Assembly: GCF_000430025.1 (NCBI RefSeq)
Contig: NZ_KE387021.1
Span: forward strand, 195,434-259,433
Reading direction: 5' to 3'
DNA: 64,000 nucleotides
DNA from: Flavobacterium suncheonense GH29-5 = DSM 17707
GTDB lineage: Bacteria > Bacteroidota > Bacteroidia > Flavobacteriales > Flavobacteriaceae
Every line of letters begins with the position of its first letter. Positions within the stretch are counted from its first letter, which is position 1. Of the stretch, positions 44,799 through 53,666 are shown in pieces. The notes below the pieces were generated by a model, which saw nothing but the letters and a program-made list of their open reading frames with translations, was not told the DNA's origin and made no database searches. The position numbers and the translations under genes are program-made.

Positions 44799-44812
44799 CA
44801 AAAAAATTATCC

Positions 44813-45154
44813 ATGATTACCATTTACCACAACCCAAAATGCAGCAAATCCAGAGAAGGTGTTTGTTTGCTGGAAGAAAAAGGAATAGAATTCAAAACCT
44901 TCAAATATCTGGATGAAAAAATCACCAAACGCGAACTGACTTCCATCATCAGAAAACTGAAAATCAAACCCATAGAACTAATCCGAACCAAAGAAGAACT
45001 TTGGAAAGAAAACTACGCCGGTAAAGAATTTACAGATGAGGAACTGATTGTTATCATGCAGAAAAATCCGATTTTAATCGAACGGCCGATTATCATTAAC
45101 GGTAATAAAGCGGTTATCGGCCGGCCTATCGAAAAAATCCTGGAGATTATTTAG
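44813..45154 (+). CDS. arsC: ArsC/Spx-like arsenate reductase family protein
   Basis: This is a 113-residue thioredoxin-fold protein of the glutaredoxin-coupled arsenate reductase (ArsC/YffB) family. The active Cys10 lies in YHNPKCSKSREGVCLLEEKG, and the later blocks IKPIELIRTKEELWKEN, MQKNPILIERPIIINGNKAVIGRP match ArsC. The C-terminal Arg in IERP and the GRP turn help bind the oxyanion. There is no arsR or arsB nearby, so it may serve general thiol chemistry rather than a dedicated arsenic operon. Confidence 0.9.
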   Translation: MITIYHNPKCSKSREGVCLLEEKGIEFKTFKYLDEKITKRELTSIIRKLKIKPIELIRTKEELWKENYAGKEFTDEELIVIMQKNPILIERPIIINGNKAVIGRPIEKILEII

Positions 45155-45210
45155 AACAATTATACTTTTGTTTTAACAAAGATTTGTGAATTTACCCTTA
45201 AACCACGGAG

Positions 45211-45218
45211 TAATTTTG
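45211..45218 (+). promoter_or_regulatory. -7 element of the TonB-receptor gene; decides its start
   Basis: TAATTTTG matches TAnnTTTG exactly. Transcription would begin near 45224, leaving only about 4 nt before an ATG at 45228 but about 25 nt before the ATG at 45249. The latter is therefore the better start codon. Confidence 0.55.
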
Positions 45219-45248
45219 CAGTCTTAAATGGAAACAAACCAGTCATTC

Positions 45249-47720
45249 ATGAAAAGCATTCAAAAAATACTAGTCGCATTACTACTAGTATCGTCTGTTT
45301 TGACTTTCGCTCAAGGACCTCAGAAAGTTAAAATTACAGGAAAAGTTATTGAAAAAGCAACGAGCCAACCGCTTGAATATGCTAGTATTTATGCGCAAAA
45401 CACCAAAAATCCGAGTATTGTTAACGGCGCCATGACCGATGCTAAAGGAGAATTTTCCTTTGAAGTTCCTTCGGGTACTTACTATCTGAAAGTAGAATTT
45501 CTTGGATTTAAAACCGTAGAATTTAAAGATAAAGCCATCACTGCAGACACTAATTTAGGAACTGTCGCCGTAAGTGAAGAAGCCAAACAGTTGGATGAAG
45601 TTGTGGTTATTGCCGAACGTTCTACCGTAGAAATCAAACTGGACAAAAAAGTGTACAACGTTGGTCAGGACATGATGGTAAAAGGTGGTACTGCCAGCGA
45701 CGTTTTAGACAACGTTCCCTCCGTTTCGGTTGATAACGACGGAAATGTAAGCTTACGCGGAAATGAAAACGTTCGTGTTTTAATTGACGGAAAACCGTCC
45801 GGCATGGCAGGTAACATCGCCGATGCTTTAAGAACATTACCGGCAGACGCTGTTGAAAAAGTTGAAGTAATCACCAATCCGTCAGCCCGTTATGAAGCAG
45901 AAGGTGGTGGTGGTATTGTAAACATCATTTTAAGAAAAGGAAAAGCACAAGGGGTTAACGGCAGTATTACCGGAACAATCGGAGATCCGCAGAATTATGG
46001 TTTAAACGGAAACATCAACTTAAGAAGTGAGCATTTCAATTTGTTTACAACAACCGGTTATACCAACAGTAAAAGTCCCGGAAACTCCTTAACCGATACC
46101 GAATATCTAAACCGAACTACTGGCGAAACAACGAATTACATCAACGAAAGACGCAATAACGAAAGAGCTCGTGAAGGGTACAATACCAATTTCGGATTAG
46201 AATGGTTTTTAGACAAAACCACCACTTGGACCAATGCCATTTCCATCCGTAAAAACAGCAGCAGTAATCCGGACAATGTTTTGTATTATAATTTTGATGC
46301 CGATTACACACCTACTTTCATCCGAAACCGTTTTAACGATCAGTACGGTAAGAGTGTTGATTTTGAATACACTACCAATCTGACTAAAAAGTTCAAAAAA
46401 GACGGTCATAAACTGACATTCGATATTGCAATATCAGCAGACCGGGACAACAGCAAATCTACCATTACCGATTATGTTTTTGGTGACGAAGCCAATAAAC
46501 TGATTGAAAGAACCACAAATAACGAAAAACAGCAAAGAAACCTTTTCCAGGCCGATTACGTGCTGCCAATTGGAGAAAAAACCCAGTTTGAAGCCGGTTA
46601 TCGCGGAAGTTTCACCAACCTTACCACTCCGTTTGCCATCGATTATTTAGACAACGACGGAAACTGGGTAAACAATGCGCAATACACCAATACCTTAGAA
46701 TACCTTGAAAAGGTTAACGCTTTTTATACGCAATACGGATCAAAAATCAATAAGTTTTCCTATTTGCTTGGGTTGCGATTTGAAGACACACACATCAACG
46801 TAAACCAATTAACCACAAACGATTACAATACAAAATCGTACAATAACTTTTTCCCAAGTGTGTTTTTAACGTATGAGTTTTCGGAATCTTCAAGCGCAAG
46901 TATCAGTTACAGTAAGCGTATTAACCGTCCGAGAGGCCGTTTCTTAAATCCGTTCTCTAATTATTCAAGTAACATTAACTTGTTCCAGGGAAATCCGGAC
47001 ATTAACCCGGCAAAAACCGATGCTTTCGATTTAGGCTACATGAAACGCTGGCCGAAACTAACGTTAAATACTTCGACTTACCTGAACAGAACAACCGATG
47101 TTTACCAGTTTATCCGCAAGGAATCCGGTGATTTTGTAAATGGTGTACCTGTAATTGTAAGTACTCCAGTCAATTTAGCCACAGAATACCGTTTCGGATT
47201 TGAATTTACGTTAAATTATAATCCATACAAATGGTGGCGTATAAACGGTAATTTTAACTTCTTCCGCAATGAAACACAAGGTGATTATCAGTATATCAAT
47301 TTTGAAGGTGATGAAATAACACAAAATTTAGACAATACGGCTTATTCCTGGTTTTCAAGAATTAATTCCAAAATCACATTACCATACGGAATCGACTGGC
47401 AAACTAACGCCACTTACAATGCACCTCAGAAAAATGCCCAGGGAACCAGTAAAGGTGTGATATCTGCCAATGCTTCTTTAAGCAAGGATCTGTTTAAAGA
47501 AAAAGCTACGCTGGCTTTGAATGTAAGTGATATTTTCAACTCCAGAAAAAGAATCACCGAAACGAATTTAGCTAACGTACTAAACTCCTACAGCGAAATG
47601 CAATGGAGAGTAAGACAAATCAATCTTTCGTTCACCTATCGTTTCAACAAAAAGAAAACAGACAAAGAAAAACAGCCGAAACGTGAAGAAAACGGCGGTG
47701 ATGAATTCTTTGGCGGTTAA
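45249..47720 (+). CDS. TonB-dependent receptor, carboxypeptidase-regulatory plug type (OMP_b-brl_3-like)
   Basis: This is an 823-residue outer-membrane receptor. A signal peptide (KSIQKILVALLLVSSVLTFAQ) is followed by a CarboxypepD_reg-like domain at about residues 25-110 (KITGKVIEKATSQPLEYASIYA), a plug at about 110-225 (DEVVVIAERSTVEIKLDKKVYN, SVSVDNDGNVSLRGNENVRVLIDGKP, GGGGIVNIILRKG) and a barrel to the end. The pattern is that of non-SusC receptors. The cargo, perhaps a siderophore, peptide or metal, cannot be told. The C-terminus ends in charged text (KKTDKEKQPKREENGGDEFFGG) instead of an aromatic last strand, a common tail in this group. No SusD partner is present. Confidence 0.92.
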   Translation: MKSIQKILVALLLVSSVLTFAQGPQKVKITGKVIEKATSQPLEYASIYAQNTKNPSIVNGAMTDAKGEFSFEVPSGTYYLKVEFLGFKTVEFKDKAITADTNLGTVAVSEEAKQLDEVVVIAERSTVEIKLDKKVYNVGQDMMVKGGTASDVLDNVPSVSVDNDGNVSLRGNENVRVLIDGKPSGMAGNIADALRTLPADAVEKVEVITNPSARYEAEGGGGIVNIILRKGKAQGVNGSITGTIGDPQNYGLNGNINLRSEHFNLFTTTGYTNSKSPGNSLTDTEYLNRTTGETTNYINERRNNERAREGYNTNFGLEWFLDKTTTWTNAISIRKNSSSNPDNVLYYNFDADYTPTFIRNRFNDQYGKSVDFEYTTNLTKKFKKDGHKLTFDIAISADRDNSKSTITDYVFGDEANKLIERTTNNEKQQRNLFQADYVLPIGEKTQFEAGYRGSFTNLTTPFAIDYLDNDGNWVNNAQYTNTLEYLEKVNAFYTQYGSKINKFSYLLGLRFEDTHINVNQLTTNDYNTKSYNNFFPSVFLTYEFSESSSASISYSKRINRPRGRFLNPFSNYSSNINLFQGNPDINPAKTDAFDLGYMKRWPKLTLNTSTYLNRTTDVYQFIRKESGDFVNGVPVIVSTPVNLATEYRFGFEFTLNYNPYKWWRINGNFNFFRNETQGDYQYINFEGDEITQNLDNTAYSWFSRINSKITLPYGIDWQTNATYNAPQKNAQGTSKGVISANASLSKDLFKEKATLALNVSDIFNSRKRITETNLANVLNSYSEMQWRVRQINLSFTYRFNKKKTDKEKQPKREENGGDEFFGG

Positions 47721-47738
47721 TGATTAATTCATAATCAT

Positions 47739-47771
47739 AAAAAAAGTCCCGAAATTTCGGGACTTTTTTAT
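47739..47771. terminator. Bidirectional terminator behind the TonB-receptor gene
   Basis: AAAAAGTCCCGAA pairs with TTCGGGACTTTTT around a one- to three-base loop. It can end both the receptor (+) and the small minus-strand gene. Confidence 0.9.
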
Positions 47772-47790
47772 TTTAAAAACTTACATAAAT

Positions 47791-47958
47791 TTATGCTTGT
47801 TTTGCAGCTTTTTCTGCTCTTCTCTCTTTGAATCTTTCCCAAAGAGCCCCGCCTACCCAGTAAAACACGAAGTTAACCAGAAAAAGCATCAGCCAGAATC
47901 CTGTTAAAAAGATTCCTAAGAAAAGTAAAAAGCCTAAATACTGTTGAAAATCAAACAT
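47791..47958 (-). CDS. Small membrane protein, 55 residues
   Basis: A short ORF with good coding features: [19 protein letters not shown], then [18 protein letters not shown], two hydrophobic helices, and a basic soluble tail [16 protein letters not shown]. This is the layout of a small hairpin membrane protein. It lies between a shared terminator on its 3' side and the fumC promoter region on its 5' side, divergent from fumC, so it fills an otherwise empty gap. I do not recognise a family. The AE/K-rich tail resembles other tiny Bacteroidetes membrane proteins. Confidence 0.7.
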   Translation of the reverse strand: MFDFQQYLGFLLFLGIFLTGFWLMLFLVNFVFYWVGGALWERFKERRAEKAAKQA

Positions 47959-48096
47959 GTTTTCCGGAATTTTTATGATTTCAGGCCAAATATACGCGAT
48001 ATTATCTGCTTCAGCAATACTTCTCTTAAATTTATTTTAACAGCCTTTCATAACCGTTGGATTATGCTTAATTTTAAGCAACATAATCTGAATAAT

Positions 48097-49479
48097 ATGG
48101 AATTCCGCATCGAAAAAGATACCATGGGCGAGGTAAAAGTGCCCGCCGATAAGTATTGGGGCGCTCAAACCGAACGTTCCCGAAACAACTTTAAAATAGG
48201 CGAACCGGCCTCAATGCCGAAAGAGATTATTGAAGCTTTTGCCTATCTCAAAAAAGCCGCAGCCTACACCAACGCAGACTTGAAAGTTTTACCTGCTGAA
48301 AAACGGGATGCCATTGCGGCCGTATGTGACGAAATCCTTGCCGGAAAACTAAACGACGAATTTCCGTTGGTTATCTGGCAAACTGGTTCGGGAACGCAGA
48401 GCAATATGAATGTGAACGAAGTAATTGCCAAACGCGCACAGGTTTTGGCCGGCAGAAAAATTGGAGAAGAACCGTTTATCAAAGCGAATGACGATGTGAA
48501 CAAATCGCAATCGTCCAACGATACCTTCCCTACTGCGATGCATATTGCGGCTTATAAAATGATAATCGAAACTACTATTCCGGGCATTGAACAACTGCGG
48601 GATACCCTTCAAATCAAATCGGAAGCTTTTACTAATGTGGTGAAAATCGGAAGAACGCATCTGATGGACGCTACGCCGCTTACGCTAGGTCAGGAAATTT
48701 CAGGCTACGTCGCACAATTGAATCACGGACTGAAAGCCTTGAAAAACACCTTACCGCATTTGTCTGAGCTGGCATTAGGCGGAACGGCCGTAGGAACTGG
48801 TTTAAACACACCAAAAGGTTACGATGTAAAAGTGGCGGAATACATTACAAAATTCACCAATCTCCCTTTTAAAACAGCTCACAATAAGTTTGAAGCCCTG
48901 GCTGCGCATGATACCATGGTGGAAACTCACGGCGCTTTAAAACAATTAGCCGTTTCCTTAAACAAAATTGCCAATGATATTAGGATGATGGCATCCGGAC
49001 CACGAAGCGGCATTGGTGAAATCTTTATTCCGGAAAATGAACCGGGTTCGTCGATTATGCCGGGAAAAGTAAATCCTACGCAATGTGAAGCCTTGACGAT
49101 GGTTTGCGCTCAGGTGATGGGCAATGATGTTGCTATTACCGTCGGTGCCACACAAGGTCATTACGAACTGAATGTTTTCAAACCGCTGATTGCTGCTAAC
49201 TTTTTACAATCCGCAAGATTATTGGGTGATGCCTGTGTTTCGTTTGATGAGCATTGTGCCCAAGGAATTGAGCCGAATTACAAGAGAATCAAAGAATTAG
49301 TGGATAATTCCCTGATGCTGGTTACCGCTTTAAACACCAAAATCGGGTATTATAAAGCAGCTGAAATTGCACAAACCGCCCATAGAAACGGTACGACCTT
49401 AAAAGAAGAAGCCGTTCGTTTAGGTTATGTTTCTGCAGAAGATTTCGATGCCTGGGTAAAACCGGAAGACATGGTTTAG
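48097..49479 (+). CDS. fumC: Class II fumarate hydratase
   Basis: FumC interconverts fumarate and malate in the TCA cycle. It has 460 residues with all family markers: [28 protein letters not shown] at the start, [56 protein letters not shown] and the catalytic signature [16 protein letters not shown]. The ATG at 48097 is chosen because upstream in-frame Mets (47944 and later) precede text that does not match FumC. Its stop overlaps the stop of the convergent DUF1003 gene by a few bases. Confidence 0.96.
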   Translation: MEFRIEKDTMGEVKVPADKYWGAQTERSRNNFKIGEPASMPKEIIEAFAYLKKAAAYTNADLKVLPAEKRDAIAAVCDEILAGKLNDEFPLVIWQTGSGTQSNMNVNEVIAKRAQVLAGRKIGEEPFIKANDDVNKSQSSNDTFPTAMHIAAYKMIIETTIPGIEQLRDTLQIKSEAFTNVVKIGRTHLMDATPLTLGQEISGYVAQLNHGLKALKNTLPHLSELALGGTAVGTGLNTPKGYDVKVAEYITKFTNLPFKTAHNKFEALAAHDTMVETHGALKQLAVSLNKIANDIRMMASGPRSGIGEIFIPENEPGSSIMPGKVNPTQCEALTMVCAQVMGNDVAITVGATQGHYELNVFKPLIAANFLQSARLLGDACVSFDEHCAQGIEPNYKRIKELVDNSLMLVTALNTKIGYYKAAEIAQTAHRNGTTLKEEAVRLGYVSAEDFDAWVKPEDMV

Positions 49480-50174
49480 CCTTTCTTTTCGATTTTGCTG
49501 ATGATGTCGTTCATCATATCAATCTGTACTTTCTGCAATTCGATTAACGACTGTTCCTGATGCATAATCAAATGGTCGATTTTCTCGTGCAACATTCTGA
49601 TTTCCAGTTCTGATTTCAAATTCACCATGTAATCGTTTTTGGAACGTTTGCGGTCTTTTTCTTCCTGACGGTTCTGACTCATCATGATTACCGGAGCCTG
49701 TAAAGCCGCAATGCAGGATAGAATCAGATTCAGAAGAATAAAAGGATACGGATCAAAACCTTTGTTGAGCAATACAAAAACATTTACCAAAATCCATAAT
49801 GCCAGGAAAATGACAAAGGAGATGATAAACGTCCAGCTTCCGCCGAATTCGGCCACTTTATCGGCAATTTTCTGACCGAAGGTATAATCCGCGGTCTCAT
49901 CTTCCAACTGTGTGAGAACGGACTGCTTGTCTTTTAACGATTTGATGACGGTTTTCTCCAGTTCATTCAGTTCCCGGGTTTCTTTCAGTAAAAATGTTGA
50001 AATATATTTTTCCCGGAAGTAATTCAGTTCACTGATAGACAAAACGCTGTCTAAATTAAAATCCGGATATTCGCCTTTAATACAGTCAAAAATCGCTTTT
50101 CGGATCATTTTGGCGTATACACAATCGGCCATCGGGAATTCCTGTCCTGAAATATCACTAACAAATGTCTTCAT
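49476..50174 (-). CDS. DUF1003 family membrane protein
   Basis: This is a 232-residue DUF1003 protein. An N-terminal soluble part ([23 protein letters not shown]) precedes the family core [22 protein letters not shown], two transmembrane helices ([17 protein letters not shown] and [29 protein letters not shown]), and a long C-terminal helix with [28 protein letters not shown]. It is encoded 12 nt after corA and is probably co-transcribed, hinting at a role in Mg2+ or ion balance. The function of DUF1003 is not known to me. Confidence 0.9.
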   Translation of the reverse strand: MKTFVSDISGQEFPMADCVYAKMIRKAIFDCIKGEYPDFNLDSVLSISELNYFREKYISTFLLKETRELNELEKTVIKSLKDKQSVLTQLEDETADYTFGQKIADKVAEFGGSWTFIISFVIFLALWILVNVFVLLNKGFDPYPFILLNLILSCIAALQAPVIMMSQNRQEEKDRKRSKNDYMVNLKSELEIRMLHEKIDHLIMHQEQSLIELQKVQIDMMNDIISKIEKKG

Positions 50175-50186
50175 TGTACCGTCGGT

Positions 50187-51287
50187 TTAAAACCATTTTT
50201 TCATTTTAAAATAGCCCAGCATGCCCAAAACGAGTACGAACATCAGGCCTAAAATCAGGAAATATCCGTTTTCCCATCGAAGTTCCGGCATATTGTCGAA
50301 ATTCATACCATAAACGCCAACAATAAACGTTAACGGAATAAACAATACCGATACCACCGTAAGCGTTTTCATAATTTCGTTCATCCGCTGGCTTTGTGCC
50401 GAGAAGTGAAAATGGGAAGCGCTGTCAAGGGAATTCAAATCATAATCAATTTGTTCCAAAAGCTCTAAACATTTCTGATGCAAACGGGCGAAAAAGGTAT
50501 AATTTGATGTTTCGATACCGTCATATTCATTATCGTCCTGGAAGCTTTTCAGACTGAATAAAGCATCCCGTAACGGAATAATCGCCCGCTTCAGATAATT
50601 CAGATTTTCACGATTATTCTCAATCCGGATTAAAACGTCCTGACGATGATTGGTCTTGGCTTCCACCATTAACGCTTCTATCCTGTCTTCATAATTTTCG
50701 ATAGTAATGTAGAAGTTTTCCATGACGGCATCCAGCATCAGATACAACAGATAATCGTTTTTCTTTTTGCAGACAATGCCGCTGTTCGTTCGGATACGCT
50801 CCCGGATATGACTGAAAAAATCACTCTTTTTCTCCTGAAACGACACCAGCAAATTATCCTTAAGAATAAAACTAATCTGTTCCACCCGTATATTGTTCAG
50901 GTCTTCTCCCGGCAGAATCGACTTGATATTAAAGAACAGCATATCGTGCAGTTCTTCCATTTTGGTACGGCGGGTGGTGTTTAAAATATCACCAATGATA
51001 TACGGTTCAACTTCGAGTAAATCACCTACATTTTTAACAAGTTCGACATCGTGCAAACCGTGAACATTTAACCACTTAACATCATTTACCTGACTTTTGT
51101 CTTTAAGTTCGCTTTCTATTTTATTTAACGAAACATTTTTGTATTCTTCAAAGTGGGTTTCATTGTAAACGAACAGTTGCATTTCTACCGCTTCGGTTTT
51201 ATGGATGCCGGTATACTCGTAAAAATTAGGGTTGACTTTGCGTCCTTTTTTGTATTTAATCTTTCTCAAAACCGAATAATTTGTCAT
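50187..51287 (-). CDS. corA: CorA-type magnesium/cobalt transporter
   Basis: This is a 366-residue CorA-family channel. The long cytoplasmic domain (alpha/beta N-terminus, then the stalk helices around LLEQIDYDLNSLDSASHFHFSAQSQRMNEIMKTLTVVS) leads to two C-terminal transmembrane helices. The signature GMN is in FIVGVYGMNFDNMPEL, and the ending YFKMKKWF is typical. The channel is pentameric and admits Mg2+, Co2+ and Ni2+. The N-terminus is longer than usual (MTNYSVLRKIKYKKGRK). It is first in an operon with the DUF1003 gene and divergent from hutI. Confidence 0.94.
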   Translation of the reverse strand: MTNYSVLRKIKYKKGRKVNPNFYEYTGIHKTEAVEMQLFVYNETHFEEYKNVSLNKIESELKDKSQVNDVKWLNVHGLHDVELVKNVGDLLEVEPYIIGDILNTTRRTKMEELHDMLFFNIKSILPGEDLNNIRVEQISFILKDNLLVSFQEKKSDFFSHIRERIRTNSGIVCKKKNDYLLYLMLDAVMENFYITIENYEDRIEALMVEAKTNHRQDVLIRIENNRENLNYLKRAIIPLRDALFSLKSFQDDNEYDGIETSNYTFFARLHQKCLELLEQIDYDLNSLDSASHFHFSAQSQRMNEIMKTLTVVSVLFIPLTFIVGVYGMNFDNMPELRWENGYFLILGLMFVLVLGMLGYFKMKKWF

Positions 51288-51339
51288 AAAGATAGGAGTT
51301 TTTGAAATTCCATTTTACTTTTACGGAAAATTTCAGCTG

Positions 51340-52575
51340 ATGAAAATTCTAATCAAAAACATAAAAGAACTATTACAGGTTCGCGAAGAAAATATCGATA
51401 AAGTTTCCGGTGCCGAAATGGCTGTTTTACCCAAAATTGACAATGCTTTTTTAATTCTTGAAAATAATGTCATTGCCGATTTCGGAACAATGAGCAACTG
51501 CCCGGACGGGAACTTTGATAAAATAATCGATGCTACAGGAAGAGCCGTTTTGCCAACATGGGTTGACAGTCATACGCATATCGTCTACGCCGGAAACCGC
51601 GTTCAGGAGTTTGTAGACCGCATTAACGGATTGAGCTATGAAGAAATTGCCAATCGCGGCGGCGGCATCCTGAATTCGGCCAAAAAACTGAATGAAACCT
51701 CTGAAGAGGAAATCTACAACCAGTCGAAAGCGCGTTTAAAGGAAGTCATGACGCAAGGAACCGGTGCCGTGGAGATTAAATCCGGTTATGGTTTAACGGT
51801 GGAAGGCGAATTGAAGATGTTGCGCGTAATCAGAAAACTGGCGGAAAATTATCCGGTAAAAATTAAGGCTACTTTTTTAGGAGCTCACGCATTTCCGACG
51901 GAATACAAAGAAGACCATTCCGCTTATATTGATTTGATTATCAACGAAATGTTACCAAAAATCGCTGCGGAAAATTTAGCCGACTATGTGGATGCTTTTC
52001 TCGAAACCGGTTATTTCTCCGTAGAAGAAACCGAACGCATTATGGAATCCGGGAAGCAATACGGCTTGACGCCGAAAATCCACGTCAATCAGTTTACGGC
52101 TATCAATGGGATTGAAGCCTGTGTGAAACACGGTGCGCTTTCGGTAGATCATCTGGAAATTGTAACCGATGAGGATATCGAAGTTTTAAAAGGAAGCGTA
52201 ACCATGCCGGTTGCTTTACCGAGTTGTTCGTATTTCATCAGCATTCCTTATACGCCGGCCCGTAAAATGATTTCGGCTGGATTACCTTTAGCCTTAGCTA
52301 CTGATTTTAACCCGGGAACGACGCCGTCGGGAAATATGAATTTTGTAGTGGCAACAGCCTGCATCAAAATGAAAATGACTCCGGAAGAAGCTATCAATGC
52401 GGCTACGATTAACGGTGCTTATGCCATGGGAATTTCGGATACTCACGGCAGTATTACCAGAGGAAAATCAGCTAGTGTGATCATTACCAAACCACTTACC
52501 TCCTATTATCAGTTGCCGTATGCTTTCGGAAGTAATCTGATTGAACAGGTTATTGTTAACGGAAAATTGATTTAA
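51340..52575 (+). CDS. hutI: Imidazolonepropionase
   Basis: HutI hydrolyses 4-imidazolone-5-propionate to formiminoglutamate, the third step of histidine degradation. It has 411 residues of the amidohydrolase fold: the metal site VDSHTHIVYAGNR, the substrate block RGGGILNSA, the EIKSGYGLTVEGELKMLRVI region, the metal His in KIHVNQF and SVDHLEIV, and the Asp in ALATDFNPGTTPSGNM. It is encoded alone, with the formimidoylglutamase-like gene about 1.1 kb downstream and hutH 30 kb away. Confidence 0.95.
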   Translation: MKILIKNIKELLQVREENIDKVSGAEMAVLPKIDNAFLILENNVIADFGTMSNCPDGNFDKIIDATGRAVLPTWVDSHTHIVYAGNRVQEFVDRINGLSYEEIANRGGGILNSAKKLNETSEEEIYNQSKARLKEVMTQGTGAVEIKSGYGLTVEGELKMLRVIRKLAENYPVKIKATFLGAHAFPTEYKEDHSAYIDLIINEMLPKIAAENLADYVDAFLETGYFSVEETERIMESGKQYGLTPKIHVNQFTAINGIEACVKHGALSVDHLEIVTDEDIEVLKGSVTMPVALPSCSYFISIPYTPARKMISAGLPLALATDFNPGTTPSGNMNFVVATACIKMKMTPEEAINAATINGAYAMGISDTHGSITRGKSASVIITKPLTSYYQLPYAFGSNLIEQVIVNGKLI

Positions 52576-52584
52576 AAATAATTA

Positions 52585-52602
52585 ACCGCAGATTCGCAGA
52601 TT
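52585..52602. repeat. Dispersed intergenic repeat, copy 3
   Basis: ACCGCAGATTCGCAGATT, identical over 18 bases to the word at 16637, and again just after a gene end (hutI). Confidence 0.6.
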
Positions 52603-52633
52603 GTTACAATTAGTAATCTGTTACTATAAATCA

Positions 52634-52668
52634 ATAAAAAAGGCTGTCATTTCTGGCAGCCTTTACTT
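52634..52668. terminator. Bidirectional terminator between hutI and the coiled-coil gene
   Basis: AAAGGCTG (52639-52646) pairs with CAGCCTTT (52657-52664), extended by A and T tracts, between convergent genes. Confidence 0.8.
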
Positions 52669-52684
52669 TTATATTAAGAGTAGA

Positions 52685-53560
52685 TTATCTTAAAGTGAAT
52701 GACGTTTTGGAAACCAATTCGCCTTTATCGAAGATGTTTACGAAGTATGAACCGCCTTCAATGTCTTTAACCGGTAAATCCTGCTCTACTTTAACCGTTT
52801 TGTTTTCGTATTTCACGGTTTTAGTAAAACTGTAGGTTAACGATTTATCGCCGAAAATTTCGGTTTTCTTGTCGCCTAACACATTGTTTTTGGAATCGAT
52901 TACCTGAACGTAATAGGTTTTATCACCGGATTTTGCAATTTGGTTTTCCGCAATCATGAAACTGATTTTCAACACATCGGCACGTGAAGCTTTGTCAGTG
53001 TCAATTTGTTTTCCGGAACTTCTTTGTTTAACGGCTGTGGTTTGTAAGTTTAGTACAGAAAGTTTAGAACCTTTTTCAACTGTTTTCGCTAATTCATCGT
53101 TTTTAGCTACTAATGTATCTCTCACTTTTCGAGTATCTTCTAACACTACCTGTGTACTGTCACGCTGATTGGTTAACACCACGTTTTGTTTTTTCAGCGC
53201 GTCATTTTCTTTCATTAAATTATCCATTTCGCGTTTTAAACGCAGGTAATCGTTTTTGAATTTTGCCATTGCTGCAGCATCGCCTTTAGATTTTTCCAAC
53301 TCAGCCTGAAGTTGTACTAATTTCTCTCTTTCTACAGAAAGTTCATCCGATAACGACGTATTTTCGGCAATTGCTTCATCATATTTTGCAATTGAGGCTT
53401 GTAATTCTTCGCTCAGCTTTTCTTTGTCTGACATCAATTTATTTTCAGAGGTTTGATTATCAGTACTCATTTTGTACATATATCCCAAACTCCCTAATAA
53501 CAATAATGCGAGAACAACAACAACAGCTTTTAAACTTGAATTACTTTTTTGGTTTTCCAT
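52685..53560 (-). CDS. Membrane-anchored coiled-coil protein of unknown function
   Basis: This is a 291-residue protein. A single N-terminal helix (SLKAVVVVLALLLLGSLGYMYKM) anchors it, probably with the rest in the periplasm. Residues ~40-170 are a continuous coiled coil rich in Glu, Lys, Leu and Asp (for example SDELSVEREKLVQLQAELEKSKGD). The C-terminal ~110 residues are beta-rich (LKISFMIAENQIA, YYVQVIDSKNNVLGDKK, SYFVNIFDKGELVSKTSFTL). It could be a periplasmic tether. The ATG at 53560 is used; an in-frame TTG at 53578 would add 6 residues. It is divergent from the formimidoylglutamase-like gene. Confidence 0.8.
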   Translation of the reverse strand: MENQKSNSSLKAVVVVLALLLLGSLGYMYKMSTDNQTSENKLMSDKEKLSEELQASIAKYDEAIAENTSLSDELSVEREKLVQLQAELEKSKGDAAAMAKFKNDYLRLKREMDNLMKENDALKKQNVVLTNQRDSTQVVLEDTRKVRDTLVAKNDELAKTVEKGSKLSVLNLQTTAVKQRSSGKQIDTDKASRADVLKISFMIAENQIAKSGDKTYYVQVIDSKNNVLGDKKTEIFGDKSLTYSFTKTVKYENKTVKVEQDLPVKDIEGGSYFVNIFDKGELVSKTSFTLR

Positions 53561-53635
53561 AATAATAGTTTTTTTCAAATATAATTTTTTTTCATTTAAA
53601 CCTAAAATAGTAAACGAAGATTTTACGAAAAATAG

Positions 53636-53643
53636 TATTTTTG
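53636..53643 (+). promoter_or_regulatory. -7 element of the formimidoylglutamase-like gene
   Basis: TATTTTTG matches TAnnTTTG exactly, 23 nt before the ATG at 53667. Confidence 0.5.
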
Positions 53644-53666
53644 AGAGTCTATTTTTTTGACTTTTT

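Noticed and set aside
44813..45154. Arsenic resistance operon
   Set aside because: Only an ArsC-like gene is present; no arsR, arsB/acr3 or other ars gene is nearby.
47944..48096. 51-residue N-terminal extension of fumC
   Set aside because: The extension does not resemble FumC and overlaps the divergent small gene; [10 protein letters not shown] at 48097 is the family start.
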